A DNA stretch of 64,000 nucleotides. Origin: Stutzerimonas stutzeri. GTDB taxonomy: Bacteria > Pseudomonadota > Gammaproteobacteria > Pseudomonadales > Pseudomonadaceae. Position numbers and translations under genes: made by a program. Below are positions 43,239-51,284 of the stretch, piece by piece (the first letter of the stretch is position 1; each line of letters starts with the position of its first letter). The stretch lies in assembly GCF_019090095.1 (NCBI RefSeq), contig NZ_JAGQFP010000001.1:372001-436000 (forward strand), written 5' to 3'. Below the pieces are notes generated by a model. The model saw only the letters and a list, made by a program, of their open reading frames with translations. It was not told the DNA's origin and did not search any database.

Positions 43239-44018
43239 ATGGGTGGATCGACGTGGCAGGGGCAGGTAGCGGTCGTCAGTGGCGCGGGTAGCGAGCACGG
43301 CATCGGCATGGCCATCGCGCGGCGCCTGGGTGCGGCCGGCGCCAGGCTGGTGGTTACGGCAAGCAGCGCGCGCATCGCCGAGCGTGTGGCCGAGCTGCGT
43401 GCAGAAGGCTTCGAGGTGCATGGGCGTCCGGCCGATCTGACCGATGAGGCCCAGGTGCAGGCATTCGCCAGCTGGGCCGAGGCTTGCTGGGGCCGCGTTG
43501 ACATCCTCGTCAACAACGCCGGGATGGCCATGCTGGGCAGCCCCGAGCCGATGGCCGAAGTCGCCACGATGAGCCTCGAGGTCTGGAACCAGTCGCTCGC
43601 GCGCAACCTGACGACAGCGTTCCTGCTGACCAGGGCGTTGCTGCCGGGCATGCAGGCTCGCGGTTACGGGCGGATCGTCAATGTCAGCTCCACCACCGGA
43701 ACCCGCGGCAGCAATCTCGGCGAGGCGGCTTACAGCGCTGCCAAGGCCGGCATGGTCGGGTTGCAGATGGGGCTCGCGCTGGAAGTCGCCGGGCGAGGCA
43801 TCACCGTCAATTCGGTTGCCCCGGGCTGGATCGCCACCGCCTCGAGTACCCCGGAAGAAGCGCGCGCGGCGGCCTATGTGCCGGTGGGCCGTGCAGGTCG
43901 GCCGGAAGAGGTGGCCGCTGCCGTGGCGTTTCTCGCTTCACCCGAGGCCAGCTATATCACCGGCGAACTGCTGGTCGTCGATGGCGGCAACTGCCTGATC
44001 GAGAACAAGGCGCCATGA
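43239..44018 (+). CDS. Short-chain dehydrogenase/reductase 1
   Basis: 259 residues, classical SDR. NAD(P)-binding VVSGAGSEHGIGMAIAR, the NNAG motif (ILVNNAGMAM), and the catalytic Ser in IVNVSSTTG with Tyr165/Lys169 in AAYSAAKAG are all present. The start at 43239 with GAGGGG upstream places the Rossmann fold at the normal distance. The stop overlaps the next SDR start by four bases. It probably oxidises a hydroxyl of the cluster's substrate; cofactor preference is not predicted here. Confidence 0.9.
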   Translation: MGGSTWQGQVAVVSGAGSEHGIGMAIARRLGAAGARLVVTASSARIAERVAELRAEGFEVHGRPADLTDEAQVQAFASWAEACWGRVDILVNNAGMAMLGSPEPMAEVATMSLEVWNQSLARNLTTAFLLTRALLPGMQARGYGRIVNVSSTTGTRGSNLGEAAYSAAKAGMVGLQMGLALEVAGRGITVNSVAPGWIATASSTPEEARAAAYVPVGRAGRPEEVAAAVAFLASPEASYITGELLVVDGGNCLIENKAP

Positions 44019-44782
44019 ACGTGCCGATGACTCCTGTCGTGCTGGTCACCGGTGCCGCCGGTGGGGTGGGCCGCGCACTGGTCGAGCGCTTCGCCAAGGG
44101 CGGTTGGCGCGTCTTCGCCACGGATCTGGACGCCTCCGGCCTGCAGGCGTTGGCTGCCGAGCAGCCGCTGCTCGGCAGCCTGGCCCGCGACCTGCGCCAG
44201 CCGGACGCCTGCCGCGAGGTGGTCGAGGCGGTGATCGCCGCCGCTGGCCGCCTGGATGCGCTGGTCAACGCGGCCGGCGTGTGGCGTGAAGGCCCGGTCG
44301 AGCATTTCAGCGAGGCGGATTTCGACCTGGTGATGGACGTCAACCTCAAGGGCACCTTCTTCATGTGCTCGGCCGCCATCCCAGCGCTGCGCGAAGCGGC
44401 TGGCTGCATCGTCAACATCTCCAGCGATGCCGGCCGCCAGGGCAATCTCAACGCCGCCGCCTACTGCGCCAGCAAGGGCGGCGTGACCCTGCTGACCAAG
44501 GCACTCGCACTGGACCTGGCGCCGTCCGGCGTGCGCTGCAACGCCATTTCGCCCGGCGACATCGCGACTCCGATGTTGCGGTTTCAGGCCGAGCGCTACG
44601 GCGACGGCGACCCGCAGGGCTACTACCGCGCGCTGCTGGAGAAATACCCGCAGGGCGAGGGCGCTCGCTTCATCCAGCCCGGCGAAGTCGCCGAGCTGGC
44701 GTTCTACCTGTGTCAGCCGGCGGCGCGCTCGATTACCGGCGCAGACCTGGCCATCGATTGTGGGGTCTCGGCCGGGCACTAA
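44015..44782 (+). CDS. Short-chain dehydrogenase/reductase 2
   Basis: 255 residues, classical SDR. Motifs are VLVTGAAGGVGRALVERF, an Asp after beta-2 (FATDLDASG, usually NAD+ preference), ALVNAAGVW, the Ser in IVNISSDAG, and Tyr150/Lys154 in AAYCASKGG. Only moderately similar to the first SDR, so this is not a recent duplication. It starts within the previous gene (ATGA overlap) and is followed by the aminotransferase after 32 bp. Confidence 0.9.
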   Translation: MNVPMTPVVLVTGAAGGVGRALVERFAKGGWRVFATDLDASGLQALAAEQPLLGSLARDLRQPDACREVVEAVIAAAGRLDALVNAAGVWREGPVEHFSEADFDLVMDVNLKGTFFMCSAAIPALREAAGCIVNISSDAGRQGNLNAAAYCASKGGVTLLTKALALDLAPSGVRCNAISPGDIATPMLRFQAERYGDGDPQGYYRALLEKYPQGEGARFIQPGEVAELAFYLCQPAARSITGADLAIDCGVSAGH

Positions 44783-44814
44783 CGCCGGGTCCGTTAACAG
44801 CAAGGGAGTGAATC

Positions 44815-46209
44815 ATGTCCATCAGCGGAATCAACGACGCGGCCATTGCCGCCTTCGCCGCCGCCGAGCGCCAACGGTTCGTCGAACGCAACCCGCGTTC
44901 GGTCGCCCTGGCCGAGCGTGCGCGTAGCCATCTGTTCAATGGCGTGCCGATGCACTGGATGAATGACTGGTCGATGCCGGTGCCGTTGTTCGTCGAGCAG
45001 GCCAGCGGCGTGCGTTTCGTCGATGTCGACGGCCACGACTACGTCGACTTCTGCCTCGGCGACACCGGCAGCATGTTTGGCCATTCACCGGCACCGGTTG
45101 CCAGGGCGATGGCGGAACAGGCCGGCCGCGGGCTGACCACCATGCTGCCGGGTGAGGATGCGGTGGTCTGCGGCGAGCTGCTGGCCGAGCGTTTCGGGCT
45201 GCCGTACTGGCAGGTCACCGCGACCGCCACCGATGCCAACCGCTACGTCCTGCGTTGGGCGCGGGCCGTTACCAGGCGCAAGACCCTCCTGGTGTTCGAC
45301 GGCTGCTATCACGGCACCGTGGACGATGTCATGGTGCGCCACCGCGACGGCCGCACCGTGCACCGCGCCGGGCTGGTCGGCCAGGCCTATGACCTCACCC
45401 AGTATACCCGCTCGATTCCGTTCAACGACGTGGTGGCGCTCGAAGCGGCGCTGGCGCAGGGAGACGTCTGCGCGCTGATGTGCGAACCGGCGATGACCAA
45501 CATCGGCATGGTGCTGCCTGATCCGGGCTTCATGCAGCAGTGCCGCGAGCTGACGCGCCGCTACGGCAGCCTGCTGATCATCGACGAGACCCACACCATC
45601 TCTACCGACGTCGGCGGCTGTACCCGGTTGTGGAACCTCGACCCGGATTTCTTCGTGGTTGGCAAGCCGATCGCCGGCGGCGTCCCCTGTGCGGTCTATG
45701 GCTGCTCGGCGGCGATGGCGGTGCGCATGCGCGCGGTGCAGCAGCAGGGCAGCGATGCCTCGACGGGGCACGGCCACAGCGGCATGGGCACCACGCTCTC
45801 AGCCAACGCCCTGGCGATGCACTGCATGCGCGTCAACCTCGAGCAGGTCATGACGGCGCAGGCCTATCGACACATGCTGCCGCTGGCGGCGAGTCTGGCG
45901 CAGGGGCTGCGCGACCTGTTCAGCCGGCACCGGTTGGGCTGGTCGGTCACCGAGCTGGGTGCGCGCTGCGAATTCCAGTTCTGCCCCGTGCCGCCGCGCA
46001 CCGGTGCCGAGGCTGAGGCGGCCTTTCACGACAGCCTGCAAATGGCGCTGCACCTGTACCTGATCAACCGCGGCGTGCTGATAACGCCGTTCCACAACAT
46101 GATGCTGTGCTGCCCCGACACCACCGCGGCGGACACCGCACGTCTTCTTTCCACGCTGGACGAGGCGCTGCAGCGGCTACTGTCCATGGACGGCGCGCGC
46201 AGCGCCTGA
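44815..46209 (+). CDS. Class III PLP-dependent aminotransferase
   Basis: 464 residues. Class III features are the DGHDYVDFCLGDTGSMFGHSP substrate region, the GCYHG loop, the PLP-contacting IIDETHTI (Asp and Glu) and the Schiff-base Lys284 in VVGKPIAGG. Members transaminate omega-amino groups or isomerise glutamate semialdehyde; the N-terminal ERNPRSVALAERARSHLFNGVPMHWMNDW region recalls the glutamate-1-semialdehyde-aminomutase-like subgroup. It lies between the SDRs and the glutamine synthetase-like gene, so removal of an amino group from the substrate is likely. Confidence 0.92.
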   Translation: MSISGINDAAIAAFAAAERQRFVERNPRSVALAERARSHLFNGVPMHWMNDWSMPVPLFVEQASGVRFVDVDGHDYVDFCLGDTGSMFGHSPAPVARAMAEQAGRGLTTMLPGEDAVVCGELLAERFGLPYWQVTATATDANRYVLRWARAVTRRKTLLVFDGCYHGTVDDVMVRHRDGRTVHRAGLVGQAYDLTQYTRSIPFNDVVALEAALAQGDVCALMCEPAMTNIGMVLPDPGFMQQCRELTRRYGSLLIIDETHTISTDVGGCTRLWNLDPDFFVVGKPIAGGVPCAVYGCSAAMAVRMRAVQQQGSDASTGHGHSGMGTTLSANALAMHCMRVNLEQVMTAQAYRHMLPLAASLAQGLRDLFSRHRLGWSVTELGARCEFQFCPVPPRTGAEAEAAFHDSLQMALHLYLINRGVLITPFHNMMLCCPDTTAADTARLLSTLDEALQRLLSMDGARSA

Positions 46210-46218
46210 GAACCCGTC

Positions 46219-47583
46219 ATGCCTATCGACCGACACGAGGCGCAAGCCTTTCTGGACGCGCACCCTGAGGTGCGCTGCATCGAACTGTTTCTCATCGACG
46301 CCAATGGCATCCCGCGCGGCAAGCTGCTGCACCGCGACGAACTGCTGGCGATTTACGACCATGGGCGGCCGCTGCCCAGCTCGATTCTGGCGCTGACGGT
46401 GCAGGGCACCGATGTCGAGGAGAGCGGGCTGGTCTGGGAGGTCGCCGACGCCGATTGCTGGACTGAGCCGCTACCCGGTAGCCTGACGTTGCAACCCTGG
46501 CGCAATGCGCCCACCGGTCAGGTTCAGGTAAGCATGCACCCGGACCGTGGGCTGCCGGCGGCGGTGGCCGATCCGCGGCATGTGCTGGTCCGCACGCTCG
46601 AGGCGTTGAAGGCCGACGGCTACCACCCGGTGATGGCGGTGGAGCTGGAGTTCTACCTGCTCGATCGGGAGCGCGATAGCGACGGTCGCCCGCAGCCGGC
46701 CCGGCAGGGGAACGGAGTCCGGCCGAGCGCGCCGCAGGTCTACGGCGTCTATGAGCTAGAGCAATTGCAGCCGTTTCTCGACGACCTCTATGCGGCCTGC
46801 GAAGTGCAGGGCCTGCCGCTGCGCACGGCCATTTCCGAATATGCGCCGGGCCAGCTGGAACTGACGCTCGAGCATCGGTTTGACGCGCTTCAGGCCATTG
46901 ACGAGGGCGTGCGCTACAAGCGGCTGGTCAAGGGCGTGGCGAACAAGCACGGGCTGAGCGCCTGCTTCATGGCCAAGCCCTTCGGCGACCAGGCCGGCAG
47001 TGGCATGCACCTGCATGTCAGTCTGGCCGATGCCGAGGGCAACAACCTGATGGCCTCGGACGACCCTTGCGGAACACCGCTGTTGCGCCATGCCATCGGC
47101 GGCATGATGGCCACGCTCGACGATGCCCTGGGAATTTTCTGCCCCAACGCCAATTCATTCCGCCGTTTCCAGGCCAACAGCTATGCGCCGCTGGCCCGCA
47201 GCTGGGGCGTGAACAACCGCACGGTGTCCTTCCGGGTGCCGGGCGGGCCGGCGGCCAGCCGGCATATCGAGCATCGCATCTGCGGCGCCGACGCCAACCC
47301 CTACCTGGCGGCCGCGGCGGTGCTGGCCGGCGTGCACCTGGGTATTCGTGGGCAAATCGACCCCGGCGCAGCCACCGTCGGCAACGGCTACGAGCAGGTG
47401 CGGGACACCCTGGCTACCGACTGGCTGACGGCGCTGCGCAACCTGGAGGCCTCGAGCTGGGCGCGCGAGGCGTTCGGCGCCGAATTTCTCGACGTCTTCC
47501 TGGCGATCAAGTGGGCCGAGTACCGGCAGTTCATGGGCGAGGTGGGCGAGCAGGACTGGCGCTGGTATCTCAACCACGCCTGA
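46219..47583 (+). CDS. Glutamine synthetase-like gamma-glutamyl-amine ligase
   Basis: 454 residues. The glutamine synthetase fold is clear: EVRCIELFLIDANGIPRGK near the N terminus, VELEFYLLD (metal-binding Glu), ISEYAPGQLELTL, ACFMAKPFGDQAGSGMHLHVSL, FCPNANSFRRFQANSYAP and the GADANPYL block. Relatives such as PuuA and IpuC attach glutamate to amines rather than ammonia, so the ligation of an amine in the cluster's pathway is the likely role. It lies nine bases behind the aminotransferase stop and ends the operon. A catabolic sequence of gamma-glutamylation, oxidation and transamination is inference. Confidence 0.88.
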   Translation: MPIDRHEAQAFLDAHPEVRCIELFLIDANGIPRGKLLHRDELLAIYDHGRPLPSSILALTVQGTDVEESGLVWEVADADCWTEPLPGSLTLQPWRNAPTGQVQVSMHPDRGLPAAVADPRHVLVRTLEALKADGYHPVMAVELEFYLLDRERDSDGRPQPARQGNGVRPSAPQVYGVYELEQLQPFLDDLYAACEVQGLPLRTAISEYAPGQLELTLEHRFDALQAIDEGVRYKRLVKGVANKHGLSACFMAKPFGDQAGSGMHLHVSLADAEGNNLMASDDPCGTPLLRHAIGGMMATLDDALGIFCPNANSFRRFQANSYAPLARSWGVNNRTVSFRVPGGPAASRHIEHRICGADANPYLAAAAVLAGVHLGIRGQIDPGAATVGNGYEQVRDTLATDWLTALRNLEASSWAREAFGAEFLDVFLAIKWAEYRQFMGEVGEQDWRWYLNHA

Positions 47584-47627
47584 CCAGGGCAACAGGGGCG
47601 TACCGGCGCTGGGTCCCGCGGCCTGAC

Positions 47628-47731
47628 TCAGATGCCGTGCAGGAAGCGCTCGAGGGTCGCCGGCACCAGAGCCGGTTGTTCTCGATGTGGGCCGTGCCGA
47701 CAGCCGTCATCCGTTTGCAGGCTGCGGCCGC
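47628..47731 (-). pseudogene. Possible remnant of an alpha/beta hydrolase C terminus
   Basis: On the minus strand the frame that ends at TGA 47630-47628 reads ...DDGCRHGPHREQPALVPATLERFLHGI. The GC-x-HGPHREQP pattern with a following helix is what precedes the end of many alpha/beta hydrolases, where the His is catalytic. I find no matching upstream part in frame, so it would be a decayed fragment. The rest of the gap 47584-47956 holds no gene I can support. Confidence 0.35.
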
Positions 47732-47956
47732 TTCGCAATCGCCAAGGGGGCTGCCTGGTTGGCCGGAGGCGGAGATCGATGCGGTGATCGGTCTGTGCCT
47801 GACAACGCCGCCCGGTGGGTTGTTAGCTGATCCTGGCGGCATGCCAGGCGGTACGCTGAAACCCCGATACCCAGCGTACCCCGACGACCTGTGGTCCGCA
47901 CCAATCGGGTTCGAACAGCTCTAATCCCAAGCGTTCACATGTTGCGGAGATGAGTC

Positions 47957-48166
47957 ATGAGTATCGATCCGCTCGATCGGCCACACGATCAGCAACCCGT
48001 GCCGGGGCAGCAACAGAACCCTGCGCACACACCCGACTTCATCACGGATAACCCGGACGTCCAGCCCGAACCCGGCAACACCGGTCGCGCAGACCGAAAA
48101 CCCAACGGGCCTGCGCCCGAGACCCCGGCGCCGCCTGTGAGGCAGGGCGGCGAGCAGGCGGAGTAG
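47957..48166 (+). CDS. Small proline-rich hypothetical protein
   Basis: 69 residues, hydrophilic, rich in Pro and Gln (HDQQPVPGQQQNPAHTPDF, APETPAPPVRQGGEQ), predicted disordered. GGAG lies before the ATG. No family recognised; it could be a real small stress-type protein, but low complexity in GC-rich DNA makes the call uncertain. Confidence 0.5.
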   Translation: MSIDPLDRPHDQQPVPGQQQNPAHTPDFITDNPDVQPEPGNTGRADRKPNGPAPETPAPPVRQGGEQAE

Positions 48167-48289
48167 AAGTAGCGCAGCTGCCACCGCAATCTTCAGGCGC
48201 CGGCTAAGCCAGTGGTGCGGGTTCAACCGGCCTGCTCGTGATACGGCGGGCTCGGCGATCGCGTGTCTGGCTTGTGCAACGGCCAGCAG

Positions 48290-49756
48290 TCAGGCCTTTT
48301 TCATCGACCAGTAGGTGGGTTTGAACAGGTCCCTCTCACCGAGCAGCAACACACCTGCCGCAAAGGCCCCGAGTACCAGCAGGATGTACAGGCACAGCTG
48401 GAACAGCCCGTGCGGCGTCGGCAGCCAGTGCAGTGCTGCGGCTACCACGGCGGCGGTGGTGATCCAGCGCAGCAGTACGCCCGGCGCCAGACCACGGGGT
48501 GATGCGCGGTAGACATACAGCCCCATGAACAGCGCCTGCAGGATGGCGCCGCCGGTGAAGGCCATGGCCAGCCCTTGCGCGCCGTAAGGTCCGTAGAGCA
48601 GCGCATCGAGCAGGATGGTGAAGGCGGAGCTGACCAGGGTGACCACCAGGAACAACCGCGACTGATGTTGCGCGAGCAGGGCGCGCCCCCACAGCAGCGC
48701 CAGTCCCATGGCCGGAAGCCCGAGCGCATACAGGACCACCAGCGCTGCCGTGGCGTCAGTCTGCGGCGCGCCGAACTGACCGCGTTCCAGCAGTACCGAT
48801 ACGACCGTCTGCGGGAACGAGCAGAGCACCACAGCCGCTGGCACCAGGAACAGCAGGGTGGCCAGCAGACCTTTGCGGATCACGGCGGCATGCTCGGTGA
48901 GGTCGTTGTCGCTCCAGCTGGAAACGAAGCGTGGAAAGAGCACCGACAGCACGGACAAGGCATAAAGGGTGAGCGGAATGGTGACGATGCGAAACGCGAA
49001 GGACAGCATGGTGATGCTGCCTTCGTCGAGAAAGGACGCGAACATCCGCTCGGCCAGGATGCAACCCTGCTGGGCGCCGGCGGCCAGCAGGACTGGCGCG
49101 AACGCGAGGCCGAAGCCGCCTGCGTGTCCGGTCGTCTCGACGGACTTGCCGGTGCGCAGGTAGGCGATGCGTCGGTGCTGTACCAGAATCAGTGCCAGCT
49201 GGGGCAGCAACATCCCGATGAAGATCACCATGCCGGTGGGCTGGAACAACAGGATGCCGATGATGGCGCCGGCGTTGAGCAGCACCGTTCGCGTCATCGG
49301 TAGAACGAACACCTCATCCATGTTGAGCAGTGCACCCTGACAATACAGGACGGCCTGGACCGCAATGAGCGCCGCGCCGACGCAGAACACGATCTGGCCG
49401 GTGGCGACCTGGGCATCGGTCCAGCCAGGCGCCAGCAAGTTGAGAATCCAATAGCTGCCGAGGATAGCCACCGCACTGACGGCCGCTCCCATGAGCATTA
49501 CTCGCCAGTAGAGCCACCGGCTCACCGCTTCGAACAGGGCTTCGGACTGGCTACGCAGCTTTTGCAGGTACGGGATCATCGCATCGCGCAAGGCGAGGCC
49601 GAGGAAGTTCTCGAAGAACATCGGCAGGATCAGTGCGACGAAGATCAGGTCCGCTTCCCAGCTGAGGCCGAAGGCCTTGGCGATGAACAGGTCGCGTAGA
49701 AAACCGAGGAGAAAGCTGGCGACAGTCAGCGCCAGAATAACCAGTGATGCGTTCAT
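48290..49756 (-). CDS. MurJ/MVF-type flippase (accessory copy)
   Basis: 488 residues with about 14 membrane helices. The N-terminal LGFLRDLFIAKAFGLSWEADLIFVALILPMFFENFLG resembles the MurJ core (the R-D-x-x-I-A pattern and A-D motif). The central FAFRIVTIPLTLYALSVLSVLFPRF and LLATLLFLVPAAVVLCSF also fit the mouse-virulence-factor family of lipid-linked sugar flippases. Pseudomonads carry a housekeeping murJ beside rpsT/ribF; this one lacks that context, so it more likely serves an exopolysaccharide or glycan pathway (inference). It is a lone gene between small ones. Confidence 0.8.
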   Translation of the reverse strand: MNASLVILALTVASFLLGFLRDLFIAKAFGLSWEADLIFVALILPMFFENFLGLALRDAMIPYLQKLRSQSEALFEAVSRWLYWRVMLMGAAVSAVAILGSYWILNLLAPGWTDAQVATGQIVFCVGAALIAVQAVLYCQGALLNMDEVFVLPMTRTVLLNAGAIIGILLFQPTGMVIFIGMLLPQLALILVQHRRIAYLRTGKSVETTGHAGGFGLAFAPVLLAAGAQQGCILAERMFASFLDEGSITMLSFAFRIVTIPLTLYALSVLSVLFPRFVSSWSDNDLTEHAAVIRKGLLATLLFLVPAAVVLCSFPQTVVSVLLERGQFGAPQTDATAALVVLYALGLPAMGLALLWGRALLAQHQSRLFLVVTLVSSAFTILLDALLYGPYGAQGLAMAFTGGAILQALFMGLYVYRASPRGLAPGVLLRWITTAAVVAAALHWLPTPHGLFQLCLYILLVLGAFAAGVLLLGERDLFKPTYWSMKKA

Positions 49757-50039
49757 TCCTTGATCCTGTGCAGACCATTATCGGGTGGCCTGGTCAATAG
49801 CGGCATATCGAACAATACGGTGGTTCGACGGAGCAGTTCCGGGGGCTCACGGTCGTCAGCGGCCCGCAGAACGATACATAGACTGAAAGGCTCAAGCATG
49901 GTTCCTCGGACCTCGATCGCCGCTTCAGTGCTAGGTTTGGCCTGCGACAACTCCGGATACGTAAAAATGCCGTAAATCCCCTTTGCGAGGGGCGTGCGAC
50001 TGCTTATGGTTCACGCTCATTTCCAGGCGAACCCCGTTC

Positions 50040-51284
50040 ATGTCCGAGGCAAAGACTTCTTCCACCGGCACCCCGTGGCGCTGGCTGATCATCGGCGGTG
50101 TGATCATCGTGATCTTGCTGCTGCTCTGGTGGCTCTGGCCAACCGCTACCGACAAACCACAACGACAGCCAGGAGGACACGCGGCTTTCGGTGCGTTCGG
50201 TGGCCCGACGCCGGTGCGCGTCGCCGCAGTCGAGCAGGGGCGGTTCGAGGTGTATGCCAAGGCGCTGGGCACGGTGACGCCACTCAACACCGTGAACGTG
50301 CGCAGCCGCGTGGCCGGAGAGCTGGTCGAGGTGCGCTTCGAGGAAGGCCAGCGGGTCAAAGCCGGCGATCTGCTGGCCGTCATCGATCCGCGGCCCTATG
50401 AGGTGGCGCTGCAACAGGCCGAAGGGACGCTCAAGCAGAACCGTGCCCTGCTGGAGAACGCGCAGGTGGATCTCAAGCGCTATCGGGGACTGTTCGCCGA
50501 TGACAGCATTGCCAAGCAGACCCTCGATACTCAGCAGGCGTTGGTCAACCAGTACCAGGGCACACTCGCCGCGAACCAGGCCGCGGTCAACGAGGCCAAG
50601 CTGAACCTGCAATTCACCCAGATTCGCGCGCCGATCGATGGCCGCGTCGGTCTGCGCCAGCTGGATCAAGGCAACCTCGTCGCCGCTAACGACACCACGC
50701 CGTTGGTTGTCATTACCCAGACCCAGCCCATGGCGATCAGCTTCACCCTGCCCGAAAGCGAGCTGCCGCCGGTTATCTCGCGCTTTCGTCGCGGTGACGA
50801 ACTGGCGGTGCAGGCCTGGGACCGTGGCGAGCGCGTGCTGCTCGGCGAAGGCGTACTGCAAAGCGTCGACAACCTGATCGACGCCACCACCGGCACGCTG
50901 AAAATGAAGGCGCGTTTCGATAACGAGGCGGAGCTGCTGATCCCCAACCAGTTCGTCAACGTCCGCCTGCGTGTGGAAACCCTGGACAACGCCGTTCTGA
51001 TGCCGTCTGCGGCGTTGCAGTTCGGCGCGCGCGGCAACTACGCCTACGTCGTTGGCGAGGACTCGAAGGTCGAGCTGCGGGTGCTCGAGGTAGGGCCGAG
51101 CAATGGCGACAAGACGGTCGTCACCAAGGGCCTGAGCGTCGGCGAACGGATCGTCATGGAAGGCACCGATCGCTTGCGTGACGGCAGCGAGGTCGAAGTG
51201 GTGGATCGGCAAACCCTCGCCGAGGAAGCGGCCGCGAATCCGAAGGTCGATACGCAGAGCGCGAAGGAGCGTCCAGCGCGATGA
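50040..51284 (+). CDS. mdtA: RND efflux periplasmic adaptor (MdtA-like)
   Basis: 414 residues. An N-terminal membrane anchor ([20 protein letters not shown]) is followed by the adaptor domains: lipoyl-like [35 protein letters not shown] and [20 protein letters not shown], a coiled-coil hairpin ([33 protein letters not shown]...), then [26 protein letters not shown] and a beta-barrel. It would bridge MdtB/MdtC in the inner membrane with the outer-membrane channel. The ATG at 50040 was chosen over an upstream start as the hydrophobic anchor then sits near the N terminus. It heads a four-gene operon and overlaps mdtB by four bases. Confidence 0.93.
   Translation: MSEAKTSSTGTPWRWLIIGGVIIVILLLLWWLWPTATDKPQRQPGGHAAFGAFGGPTPVRVAAVEQGRFEVYAKALGTVTPLNTVNVRSRVAGELVEVRFEEGQRVKAGDLLAVIDPRPYEVALQQAEGTLKQNRALLENAQVDLKRYRGLFADDSIAKQTLDTQQALVNQYQGTLAANQAAVNEAKLNLQFTQIRAPIDGRVGLRQLDQGNLVAANDTTPLVVITQTQPMAISFTLPESELPPVISRFRRGDELAVQAWDRGERVLLGEGVLQSVDNLIDATTGTLKMKARFDNEAELLIPNQFVNVRLRVETLDNAVLMPSAALQFGARGNYAYVVGEDSKVELRVLEVGPSNGDKTVVTKGLSVGERIVMEGTDRLRDGSEVEVVDRQTLAEEAAANPKVDTQSAKERPAR

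Noticed and set aside
47067..47924. Plus-strand frame overlapping the glutamine synthetase-like gene and the gap after it
   Set aside because: It is out of frame with the clear enzyme gene and has Arg/Gly-rich shadow composition.
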